Positions 1 through 9,896 of a DNA stretch of 64,000 bases are shown here, piece by piece (the stretch's first letter is position 1; each line of letters opens with the position of its first letter). Source of the DNA: Peltaster fructicola (lineage: Eukaryota > Ascomycota > Dothideomycetes). The position numbers were made by a program, and so were the translations under genes. A model generated the notes under the pieces. That model saw only the letters and a program-made list of their open reading frames with translations, searched no databases and was not told where the DNA came from. Where the stretch lies: assembly GCA_001592805.2 (NCBI GenBank), contig CP051142.1, forward strand, positions 2,170,001 through 2,234,000, read 5' to 3'.

Positions 1-1863
1 ACTTGTTGGCGTACTTGATCTCCTGGAACTCCTTACGGAAAGCCTTGTCATCAACGAACGACTCGAGCTTCGAAAGCAGGGTCAGATCTCTGAGGTACTC
101 AAAGCCACCGAGCTTAGTTGCAATGAGTTCGGCAAGGCGAGGGTTGGCCTGATGAAGCCATCTTCGAGGAGTGATACCATTCGTGACATTTGTGAACTTG
201 TCAGGACCGTAGATCTTGACAAAGTCCTGGAAGATGGTCGTCTTGATCAGGTCAGAGTGCAGCTCAGCAACACCGTTAACTTTATGGCTGCCGATAACCG
301 CCAGGTATGCCATGCGAACTCTCTTTGGCTGACTCTCCTCAATAATGGAGACACGGCCTAGGAGATCTCGGTCCTTGGGGAAGTTTCGCTCGACGTACTG
401 CAAGAAGTTCAGGTTGATGTCGTAGATGATCTGGAGGTGGCGTGGCAGAAGGTGCTGGATCAATGGGACTGACCACTTCTCAAGAGCTTCTGGTAGCACG
501 GTGTGATTGGTGTATCCGAAGGTCTGCTGCACTATGCTCCATGCCTCATCCCACTCCAGACCCTCCTGATCGATCAGAATGCGCTGTAGCTCGGGGATGG
601 CAAGCGTTGGGTGTGTGTCGTTCAGCTGAATAGCGACCTGATTAGGGAACTCGCTCCAAGCCTTCTTGGACTTCTTGAATCGTCGCACAATATCGAAGAG
701 CGAGGCAGCACACCAGAAGTACTGCTGCTTCAAGCGTAGCTCCTTACCACGCTCGAGATTGTCGTTAGGGTAGAGGACAGCCGAGATTGTCTCTGCACGC
801 TGCTGATCAGCAACAGATGCTTCATACTCGCCAGAGTTGAACTTGGTGAAGTCAAACTCGCCGTGTGATGCCTTGCTGGACCATAGACGGAGGTTATTGG
901 TTGTCTTTGTACCGAAGCCGGGAACTGGGGCGTCGTAGGCAACTGCTGTAACCAGCTCACCATTCTCCCAGGCTGTTCGCTGCTTGCCGCTATCGTCTGT
1001 GTAGGTGCGAGTGGAGCCGTAGAACTGCACATCGACAGTGACATCGTGACGAGGGAATTCCCATGGGTTGAAATCAAGCCAGTAGTCCGGAACCTCAACT
1101 TGATATCCGTCAACGATCTCCTGTCTGAAGATACCATATCGGTAGCGCAGGGCATAGCCCCAGGCTGGGTAGTCGAGTGTGGCGAGTGAGTCAAGAAAGC
1201 AAGCGGCGAGACGTCCAAGACCTCCATTGCCGAGTGCAGCATCACGTTCTTGTGCGATGACGTCCTCCATACGGAAGCCCAGATCGGAGAGACCGTCTGT
1301 GCCATAGTCAGTTCAGTCCATTGGTGCTGTGTAGTCCTCACCCTTTGCGGCAGGCTTCATGCCTACGTTGAGCATGGCGTTGTCGAGAGCGCGGCCCATC
1401 AGGAACTCAAGTGAGAGGTAGTAGACTCGTTTCTGATCGGCAAACGTCTGCCTTTGCTGTGTCTTGTTCCATTCGACGACAAGTCTGTCACGGAAGGCCA
1501 ATGCAGTGCCGGCGTACGCAGCTGATTCATCGCAGTTGAAAATCGATCTTGCTAGGGTGGTCTCGATGTGTCTGACAACCTCAGTCTCGAACTCATCCTT
1601 GTTCGTGAACTCTTTAACGGAGAACTTCTTCCATCTGCACGACAGTCAGTAGGCAAGCCGCGTACGTTGTGACTCGCTCACGCAGCACGTTGCGGCTCTG
1701 GTATGGATGCCTCAACCGCCTTGATCTCTTGTGCACCAAAACCGGTCGCCGTTCTCTTGTGCTTTGGTCTGCTCATTCCAGCTGGACCTACTGGAGCGAG
1801 GTCTGTGATGGGAGCAGACATGCTTGGCTTACGCTCGCGAAGGGCAGTGAGTGAGGATGCCAT
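1..1863 (-). CDS. GPH1: Glycogen phosphorylase, N-terminal two thirds (gene runs off the left edge)
   Basis: Cytosolic enzyme that releases glucose-1-phosphate from glycogen. About 590 residues are visible. They include the family block LGRLAACFLDS, then the WGYALRYRYG and PDYWLDFNPWE stretches and the DTHPTLAIPEL segment. The PLP lysine lies further on, outside the window. The start ATG at 1861-1863 has a good context (AAACATGGC). Two introns: 1635-1681 (47 nt) and 1297-1341 (45 nt, GTGAGG..CTGAC..ACAG). The second is a multiple of three and contains an in-frame TGA. Removing it restores AAKDGLSDLGFR, which matches fungal orthologues, so the gene is not broken. A stress-type CCCCT element (AGGGG on the plus strand at 1984-1988) lies about 120 bp upstream, which would suit a stress-induced glycogen gene, but a single 5-mer is weak evidence. 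Confidence 0.95.
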
Positions 1864-2840
1864 GTTTGCGGTAGGAACTGAGTGTGAGAAGCGAAGTCTG
1901 GAATCATGAAGATCGTAGAATGGAAAGCTATCAACAAACGAACTATTTAGCTAACTCCACCATCATGCATTGAGGGTTCGTTGAGGGGTAAGCGCAGGGA
2001 GTGGCAGCTACCCATGTGGTGAGCTTATAGATGGTGGTGCCACAAGAGAGCCGCATTAGTGGTCACAACAGCTGGTGGTCCAGTCTCTGGACACTGACCT
2101 CTCTACAGGCATTGCTTCGGTGTTAGGTTTCATAATGGCACGTTCACATCTTCACCGACACAGCATGTCAGGTTTCTCAGCCTAGAACGAGTTGAGTCCC
2201 TGGAAGCGTGTCCCTCTTCCGGCACAGCGTAGTGAAGCCTTGAGAGACCGCGCAGGAGCCAAGCGTTGAGATCTTAGACGATTGTCCAGACACGACGCGG
2301 AGTCTCTTCGCAGACTCTCTCAATGGCGTTGACTCGTTGCCGGACAAGACAGGGAATCGAGTGAAACTCTCAAGATCACGATGCATGTGCGATGAGAGAC
2401 CATTGATTGAGTGCGTGGAGCATGCCAGGAGCCTCTCCTCAAAGGACCATGATAGTAGTTATAATTCTTCGAGGCCATCATATTCCGTGGCAGATATTGA
2501 GTTGTCTTCGCAACATCTACAATGAAAGACATCGCAGCTCTGCTGATTGAGGATACTCACCATGCTCTGCCTATGCCTTGAGAGATGGTGCAGTCGTGTG
2601 TCTCGACCTCCGCACGGCTCATTGGGTTGATGCAACAAGAATTGCAGCTGTGTCCAGATGATGATCTGCCAACACAGCGATGATGTGAGCCTCGAGGCCA
2701 CCTCTTGGTGCATCGGGATACGATAGCGGTCAGCACGAAAGATCTCCATACAGCGATTGCAATAGGAGAGCGATCTTGCTGTTCAAGCGGTAGATAAAAC
2801 ATCGATGGTCGCCATGCATGAAAGAATGGTGCCTCTATCG
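1864..2840. other. Intergenic: promoter side of glycogen phosphorylase, 3' side of the cyclin gene
   Basis: Several overlapping open frames of 60-110 codons lie here on both strands, but none resembles a known family and none has a convincing start. It probably holds the 5' leader and promoter of the phosphorylase and the 3' untranslated part of the cyclin gene. Confidence 0.5.
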
Positions 2841-3626
2841 TTATAAAAGAGGCAAAAAGTACGTGGGCTGTGATTTGGTGACAGGACAAGGTGAATGCTC
2901 AGCAGGTGTGAGCTGACCAGCTCGCCACAGTGCCATGTAAGAACTGTGTGTCTGTAGCTGTGGTAATGGTTGTCGAGACTCGTATGGGCGAGAGATCGCA
3001 AGGACGTGCATAGCGATCGAAGCTGGATCGCAGAACTGATGAACAGACCAGTCAAGATTCTCCAGGATTCTCAAGACCATCCTATCGAGATGGTGTAGTT
3101 CTATTGTCCGAGATGTGATCAGTCTTGTCCAGGTACGTAGATGGTAGGGGCGGTCGTTGATATGAATATCTGCCAGCGCCATCGCAGCGACTAAGAGAAG
3201 GTCATGCTCGCAATCCATACGAACTTCTGCTTTCGACAGGGCATCCAGAATGGCATAAGCCAATGCTAGGAGCTCGACCGGCAAATTGGCGCACTCAAGG
3301 AGGTCGGCAATGTTCGATGTGGTCTGTCGATCTGCGACTATACACTCTCCAGTCTTTCGTCTGAATGCTTCTGCTGCACAACGATCTAATACGATATCAG
3401 GACAGAGAAGTAACCAAATTTTGTCCCTCTTACCTTGAACGACTGATGAGCCCTGCTCTGGAGTGTGACATTGTTCGGCAGCAGAGACTAGCTCATGCCT
3501 CAGGTCTGGTGTTGGGAAGTAAGACAAAGGGCCCTTTGCTGCCAGGAATGCTTCCAGATCATCAATGCCTGCCAAAGAGTCACAGTCGCTAGGTGCTGGT
3601 GAGGGTGGAAGGAAATTGAACGCCAT
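2841..3626 (-). CDS. Cyclin-domain protein (PCL/Pho80-like)
   Basis: The region from about residue 75 to 175 reads as a cyclin box: a helix-rich run with LPVELLALAYAILD, the DLLLVAAMALADIH helix, and LHHLDRMVLRILENLDWSVH, which resembles the second and third cyclin-box helices of Pho85-type cyclins. Such proteins bind and direct a cyclin-dependent kinase; which kinase is unknown here. The frame is open from ATG 3626 to the stop, but a 60-nt segment at 3374-3433 has a GTAAGA donor and a TTGTGCAG acceptor. Splicing it gives 241 residues and joins SSVVQ to AEAFRRKTGECIVADRQTT. Because it is a multiple of three and stop-free, both forms would be in frame. The C-terminal 45 residues look unstructured. 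Confidence 0.7.
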   Translation of the reverse strand: MAFNFLPPSPAPSDCDSLAGIDDLEAFLAAKGPLSYFPTPDLRHELVSAAEQCHTPEQGSSVVQGKRDKIWLLLCPDIVLDRCAAEAFRRKTGECIVADRQTTSNIADLLECANLPVELLALAYAILDALSKAEVRMDCEHDLLLVAAMALADIHINDRPYHLRTWTRLITSRTIELHHLDRMVLRILENLDWSVHQFCDPASIAMHVLAISRPYESRQPLPQLQTHSSYMALWRAGQLTPAEHSPCPVTKSQPTYFLPLL

Positions 3627-4547
3627 ATCTGATGCGATTTGTGTGTGCCTCTCTCACATTGCGAACAGCCAGAGGAGAACGTGTAAGGTCGAGGTCGTGG
3701 ATTGAGTCCAGGATCATGTATCTCAAATCTGTCAATGCACTGCAGCCCAGCAGGTCGTGGGTGGAAGAGTATGGCGTACTGTCAACAAGAGAGCAGTCTC
3801 CGTCTTTTCGCATACCCCATACCACATCTGGTAGGATCTCATGTGCTCGGCAGGGAGAAGGTGCAGTAGTTTCTCGACGAAGGTACATCCGCACACACCG
3901 ACTACCTTTAGGCGGGTCGTCAATTCGCTCATAAGCCCTCTCACCAGGCGCACTGACGCGAGCAGGAGCCCTCGAAGCACGTCCATCGTCACAGGCGCGT
4001 TTCGTTGAGCATCAAAGCTCTTGTCTCCTGTGACGGAGTACGACACGCGTACAAGATCCTGACTACCCGAAAAGACTCCCTTTCTTGCGAGCAGATCGAC
4101 ACAAATGCACTGTCTTGAGCGGAAGTGGAGAAGAATGGCGCAATGCTTTAGCAGGCACTACCTCGAGAAGAGCGCGTGATCTCCGAGCATGCTGGGCAGC
4201 AGCGTGGGTGAGCCTGGGCGTCCGATGCCTGTGTGGCTAGACTGCCAGGAAGGTAGAGCATCGCGATGGAAGTTCTGACCAGGAATGTCATCGGAAGAGG
4301 TGCATCGTAAGAAGAAATAGCCGTGGCCGATCACCTTCTGACCCAAATAGACGCTCCTGTAGCCCCCGCTGTGCTGCCCTGCATTGCGCCTGCTCCCCAT
4401 CGAGTTGCACATGCTTCAGCAAGGTCAGATGTAGTTCACCAGCATTGCTTGAAAGTAGTGCATACGATAAGTGTCCATCTCCCATAACATCACCCGCTCT
4501 GCCACCCAGCATCCATTACATCTCAAGCTACAGTCCATCGGAGCAGC
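3627..4547. other. Intergenic: divergent promoter region of the cyclin gene and a small plus-strand gene
   Basis: Open frames of about 100 codons on both strands (for example 3589-3894 minus and 3632-3934 plus) overlap each other and match nothing I recognise. I read this as the shared upstream region of two divergent genes. Confidence 0.45.
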
Positions 4548-4886
4548 ATGGCATCAAACACATCCTACGACTACCAGAAGCCAAGCACTATCGCTACACG
4601 ATCGCTCGTGACAGGCACGAAGCCCGCCGAGACAACATCAGCAAGCTCTCACGACAGTGACTCGCATGATCGTCCGACTCTTCAGCGCAACCCGACGGAC
4701 CACTACCAACAAGCTGTGTCAGCCGCAACTTCAAAGGCAGTCGGTGCAGAAGAACCAGCAATACCAAAACCAACGCTCGAGCGCCAGCAGAGTTGGAAGC
4801 AGACTGACATGAAGCGTGGTCATATGGAGAAGATTCTGGGCAGTCAATCTGGAGCTCAGAACTACACCACCACATCCCCAACCTAG
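4548..4886 (+). CDS. Small disordered fungal protein with a conserved C-terminal motif
   Basis: A 112-residue single-exon protein starting in a fair context (AGCATGGCA). It is rich in Ser, Thr and Gln with no membrane segment or signal peptide. The C-terminal part has RQQSWKQTDMKRGHMEKIL followed by a short Gln/Thr tail. This RQ-SW-(x)-D-(x)KR-(x)3-E-(x)-L pattern is familiar from small uncharacterised ascomycete proteins, which is the main reason for calling it real. No function is known to me. It could be a stress or growth-associated intrinsically disordered protein, but nothing here proves that. Confidence 0.6.
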   Translation: MASNTSYDYQKPSTIATRSLVTGTKPAETTSASSHDSDSHDRPTLQRNPTDHYQQAVSAATSKAVGAEEPAIPKPTLERQQSWKQTDMKRGHMEKILGSQSGAQNYTTTSPT

Positions 4887-5403
4887 ATGTCAGCCCAGCA
4901 CACCTGAGACTTCGATCACCTTCTAGACATCGCGAGGCGACAGCATCACCTGGGCATTGAGATCGGAGCATGAACATCATTGAGCTTTGTACAACATCCA
5001 TTACGATATTGTCCATTCCAAGTGCTTGCAATTGAAGAGTGATAGCTCAGTGTAGTTGCTCGTGCATTATCCGAGCATGAGCAATGCAGGGCAAGACTCT
5101 AGCCATCATATTGTTGATCACTGTGTAAGCACGTCAGCTCCTCAAACCAGCAGGGCTACGCGCTCGAGACGATGACTTCAGCTGCTGTATGTCGAAGAAG
5201 AGCTCATGATTTGCTCTGCTAGAAACGACGATCGTTCTCTGCTTCACCGGGCGCAGAAGTTCGAGGCGGCTCTGTCGCAGTGTCCAGCGAGTCTGCTGGT
5301 TGTGATCCCTCAGGAAGCACAAGATATCAGGTCTAGAGCTAGTGAGCCTTTCCTGATTGCTGGAGGTGTCATCGAGGTAGCATGTGCTGCTATTATAGCA
5401 TTT
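4887..5403. other. Intergenic between convergent genes
   Basis: Lies between the 3' ends of the small plus-strand gene and UPF2. I see nothing beyond presumed 3' untranslated sequence; the open frames here are short and without similarity. Confidence 0.5.
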
Positions 5404-8400
5404 TCATGTCCTACAAGGCATGCGTTAGTCCAGATGAACAGCGCATCGTGACATCCGAAAACTCACCAATCAATGTCGCCGAGCTGCAACTTACGAGCAC
5501 GCTGCTTGCTGCGTGTATTGCCCGACTTGTCTAATCGTGCTGGACCATATGTCGCATCAATCGCTTCAGAGATCTGTCAGTAGAGTTCAGGTATGCGAGA
5601 GAGAGCAATGGTTGTAAACATTACCGATGAGAACACATCAGGTTTTAGTTCATCTGGTCTGTGATCATTCGTTGAGAGTGATCACACTTCAAAGGCTCAT
5701 GTTGAGGCTGCCTTCATTGCCGACCAGACGACGACGCTTGCTGCGAGGTGAGATGATGTAATGGAAAGAGGAGGAATTACCAGTCTCTTGCTCGTCTGTG
5801 AGGTCGTAATTGAGCACTAAGTTCTTGATGCGTTGCTGCTCAGCACGCTCAGCTTGTTGTTGCGTTCGTAGTGCAACGGCGAAGTTCGAGTCGGATGGAA
5901 GGTCAATAGATCGTGTCCGTGAGGGATTAGTTGTTGGACGTCATAATACATTTCAAACATACCTGCTGACGGTTGCCCTTCTTGCTGAGTAGTGCAAACT
6001 TGATTGTACCAGGGTAATTGATTGGAGTGTGAGGCCGAGAGTCCCCATCACTGTCTTCAGCAGGAGGCGCAGTCTCGCGTACAGCACGCCGCATAGGCAA
6101 AGGTACATCGAAGACTGGCTTGCGCTCGAACTTGCGTGACTCGACGCTGTCAGCCATGAGCTTGGCAAGCTCACGATCGAATTCAGCATCTGCAGCCGGA
6201 TCCCTGTACTCTTCTGGTCGTGTGACAACGATATGCTCGTCTTCGGATTCGGCCTGATCTTCAGCATCGTCTTCAGGCTCCGGCAATGCTTCATCTGCAG
6301 AATCAACATCTTCGGCATCTTCTGTTTCGAGCTGAGCATCGTCAGAGTTGACGGCATCCACATCGAGGTCGTCAATGTCGGCTTCTGCCTCCTCTGGGAC
6401 GGTCTTGGATGTCAATGTGTCAGAGCTATTCTGTTTGACAGCTGCAGCAAAAGTCTTTGTAGCTTCAGCAAGGTCTGCTGTGATTAGCGTCCAATTGGGA
6501 CGAAGCATGTTAAAGGTGTCCTGTATAACGAAGTCGATATCCATTGGAAGCGGATCTTTGACGTTGATGTAGTACTGGAAATATGCGAGGAAGAAGTCCA
6601 GCTTCTTCTTAGCTGGGCCTTTCTCGAAGTAGACTCCACAGGTCTCCAGGAGAGCACATACAAGTCGCACACGGAAGTAGTCGTCTGGCAGGTCGATAGG
6701 ACAGATCTTGCCTGGTTCTGGATATGGCTGATGACCATGGTTGAGCAGTTTGAAGAGGGTGTCGAAGATCAGAGTGGAGTCGACCATGCGATAGATATAC
6801 AGCTCGCCGAGGTATTTGACCTCTGCGATGCGCCGTTGATTGTACTTGAACTCATTAGTCTCAAGACCGACCGTGATACGCTCTAGAACTTCGTCAAGCA
6901 CTGATACGGCAAAGTCTGTGTGGTGCCTGTACAATGTACCCAGCATGACTGCAAGCAGATGAATATTGCTGAATTTGATCTTGCCAGGCTTGATGAACAC
7001 CTTGCCCAGACATTCGACAACTTCAGGCTCCTCCCAGTGCAATTTGCGCAGCTGCTTGGTGACCTTTTCCAGGATCTTCTTGCTCAGATCGACGTAGATG
7101 AGCTTGCGAACGTAGAGATCAAGAGGGGTGCGCTCTTTCTGCTGAATGGCAGCTCGTTCTGGAGGATTGACATAATAGACAGCATTCTCCACAAGCATAC
7201 GTTCTTGTTGACCGAGATGCTGCGCTGTCTTCTTGCGCTGTAGTGTCTCCAGGAAGGATGCCATCCGTGGCGACGTCTCTGGATTGCGAAACAGGTACCT
7301 GCCACAGTTCTCGAGCAAGCTGGCAATGATCTCGATATTCATCCTTGAGAAATCGTCGAGGCTGACCTTAAGACAATGAAATATGACGTGCTCAGGAACC
7401 ACGCCAAACTTGGTCAGCTCGGCAATGTAACGTATGTTGACCATGCGAACTTGTCCTAGGAAATCTTTAGACTTGCGTCGTTGTAGACTGCGGAACTCAT
7501 CGTCAAGATAATCGATCATGCCTTGGGAGACATCCTTGAGATAGCGTCCGAGCGTAGCGATGAGTCGAGCATACAGCGGAAGGAGATCAGTCCGCCCCTT
7601 TGGCACCTCCTGTACTGCCTTAACGAGTCGGTTTCTCGAGGCCTTCGAGTTCAAGAAGCAGAATTCCGTGGCAAATTGATCGACTTGGTCCTTGTTGGCG
7701 AGATCAAGAAGTCTTGTGAGCAGGGTATCGACCTGCGCGCCAACAGTCTTGTTAGCGATAGCTGTGGAAGCATCATTCTCAACAGGTTTGCTGGCGACAG
7801 TGTCTGTCTTCTTCCCAACTTCATCCTCATCAGTCTTCTTTTTCTTGCCATCCTCGAGGAGTATACCCGGAACACGGTCTTTGAGGTCGATGAGGTTCTC
7901 GTAGAAGCGTCGTTCGTCTTCGTCCTCCCAGATGCCTGCGCCATCGCCATGACCGCGCAAATACTCACCAGTCTTGACAAGGCCTATGCCACCATCAACG
8001 CCAGCGGAGGAAGTCTCCTTCTCCGCTAGGTCTGGCATCTCAGCATCAAGTATTTCCGCAAGGGTTTGTGCGCTTGATATGAGCTTTTCTTGTGCTTTCA
8101 GTGCTTTGTCGTGGTTGGCCTGTCTGTCCTCGAAGACCTCGCCCGACTTGACGTATGCTTCAGCATTGCGCTTGCCTTGTGCGGCAATCTGCTTGTTGTC
8201 TCGAACGATGTGAGTTTTGAGGTCGTCGAAATAGCGAATGAGGATGTTCTTGAACCGTTGCTGCATGTCTCGCGCCGTTAGTGGCGAGTCGTCCTGTGGG
8301 ACCGGCTCGTCCTCGTCCGTAGAAGCATATTCGTTGCCGTTGTTGACAACAGCACTGTCGTCGCCTGGCTGCTGGTCAATCTTCTGACTTTGATATCCTA

Positions 8401-9201
8401 GGATGTCCCATGCAAAGGTCTTGGCAAAGAGAACAACCAGTGGCAGGTTGACGTGCTCACGATCGTGTCCCAGTAAGTCTTTCAGCACCTCTAGAGGGAA
8501 AGGTTCTGGCTCTCCGTTGTCTGCCTTTTGATTTGACTTGCTCTTGGTGGTGACCTCATTCTTAGCAGTCTTCGCAGCATCGTCCGGTCGTGAGATGTCC
8601 TCAAGACTTCGCAGTACTCCTACGAGCCACAGATCAGTCGCAACCCGAAGGAGCACACGCTGTCTCGCCAGACGCTCCTTCTCCTCTTTCTCGCGCACTT
8701 CAGGCGACAACTGCTTGAGTTGTGTCTTGTCTGGCGTGCTCAAGCCTCTTCCGATGAGCCAACCCAGATAGCAGGTGAACTCCTCTGGGCGAAAGCGTTG
8801 ATGTAGTGCGCTCACGACCTCTACTCCGGCAGCAACTTCGCCTGGTGTCTTGAGTCGGCATATACCCTCGAAGCATGCTGAGATGATCTCTGTAAGGTAC
8901 TTGTGAAGGGAAAGTGTTCGCACATCTTGAAGAAAGGTTGATACACCTGCTGGATTGATAGCGGTTCGTAATCGTTTTATGAAGGCAGTGTTCTTCTTGA
9001 GATTGGAATCAAGCGGACTCTGCGTCGTGAAGACATCTGTGAAATGCTTAGTTAATGGTTGTAAAGAGACAGTTCCTTGCCCATACCTTTGTCTCCATTC
9101 CAGGCTCTATCGTTGAGATCTTTCAGTTCTCCTGCTCATGATCAGACACGAGGCCTGAGACGAGCTCGTGATCATCACTTACGTTTGCGCTGCCGTTCCA
9201 T
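5404..9201 (-). CDS. NMD2: Nonsense-mediated mRNA decay factor UPF2/NMD2
   Basis: Scaffold that bridges UPF1 and UPF3 in nonsense-mediated decay. Predicted 1,138 residues from seven exons. Three MIF4G-type helical repeats occupy roughly residues 50-290, 400-600 and 620-820, followed by an Asp/Glu-rich stretch and the conserved tail DLPSDSNFAVALRTQQQAER. Start ATG 9199-9201 opens a 19-nt exon (MERQRK). Introns: 9132-9182, 9037-9086, 5917-5962, 5654-5780, 5574-5624 and 5411-5466. Exon lengths sum to 3,417 nt, an exact multiple of three. The 5917-5962 intron has a good GTATGT donor and a CTAAT branch site but no AG anywhere before the conserved exon; it would have to end in GG. The last exon supplies only one codon and the stop (..GDIDWT). 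If the odd intron is kept, the protein ends 11 residues after NRQQ. Confidence 0.92.
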
Positions 9202-9896
9202 TGCAGCACATTACCGCAATCGCGTGATATCGCAGTGGTGGGAGGGGTGATTATTGATCGATCAAGGATCTGACATTTCCGGAAAGTTGTCAAGCTCGTC
9301 GAAGGATGAGCTTGCATTGAGACTGTCGTGAACCAGTTTCAAATGTCCGTCACTTCGTCGTAATGTTGTAATGAATGACGAATGGCAATATGGTGGTGGC
9401 CGTGCTGCAAGGTCCACTGACATCTGTGGATGTCTCATGCAAATAACCTTAGCGCCAAAAGTCTTTCCTCCCATTGGCTTGTATCAAGGCTACGCTAGCG
9501 GGAGGACTTTCTTGGCATAAAACAACTCATCTCCACACTCGACTCGACTCGACTTCGTCCCAACTTCGTCCAGCTTGCTGAGCCAACCATGTAGAACATG
9601 AGATCAGGCTTAGCCGCTGTGTCCTGCCTACAGTCGTTATGATGCAAGCGCAGCTCCTCCTCGCGCATTGAGAAGGGAGATGTCTTGCAAGAGACCTCCC
9701 AGAGCAGCGTTCAGGTGGCTTAATCCATCATCATAGCAAACAACCAACTAGGCTGCGAGTGTCTGCAGCGACATCATCCTTCGATACATATCCTCGCTCA
9801 CACTTAGTTCATAACTTCCGAGAACACAACGTCGTCCAAAGCAGATTCGAACGTTCAGATTGATATACATGAAGCCTTCTTTTAGTATCACATTGC
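9202..9896. other. Intergenic: UPF2 promoter side and FOX2 3' side
   Basis: No credible gene. Contains the upstream region of UPF2 and the 3' untranslated region of FOX2. Confidence 0.5.

Noticed and set aside
1313-1315. In-frame TGA as a nonsense mutation in glycogen phosphorylase
   Set aside because: It lies inside a canonical 45-nt intron; splicing restores the conserved sequence.
730-1341. 203-codon open frame on the minus strand
   Set aside because: Out-of-frame shadow of the glycogen phosphorylase coding sequence.
7523-8029. 168-codon plus-strand frame inside UPF2
   Set aside because: Antisense shadow of UPF2.
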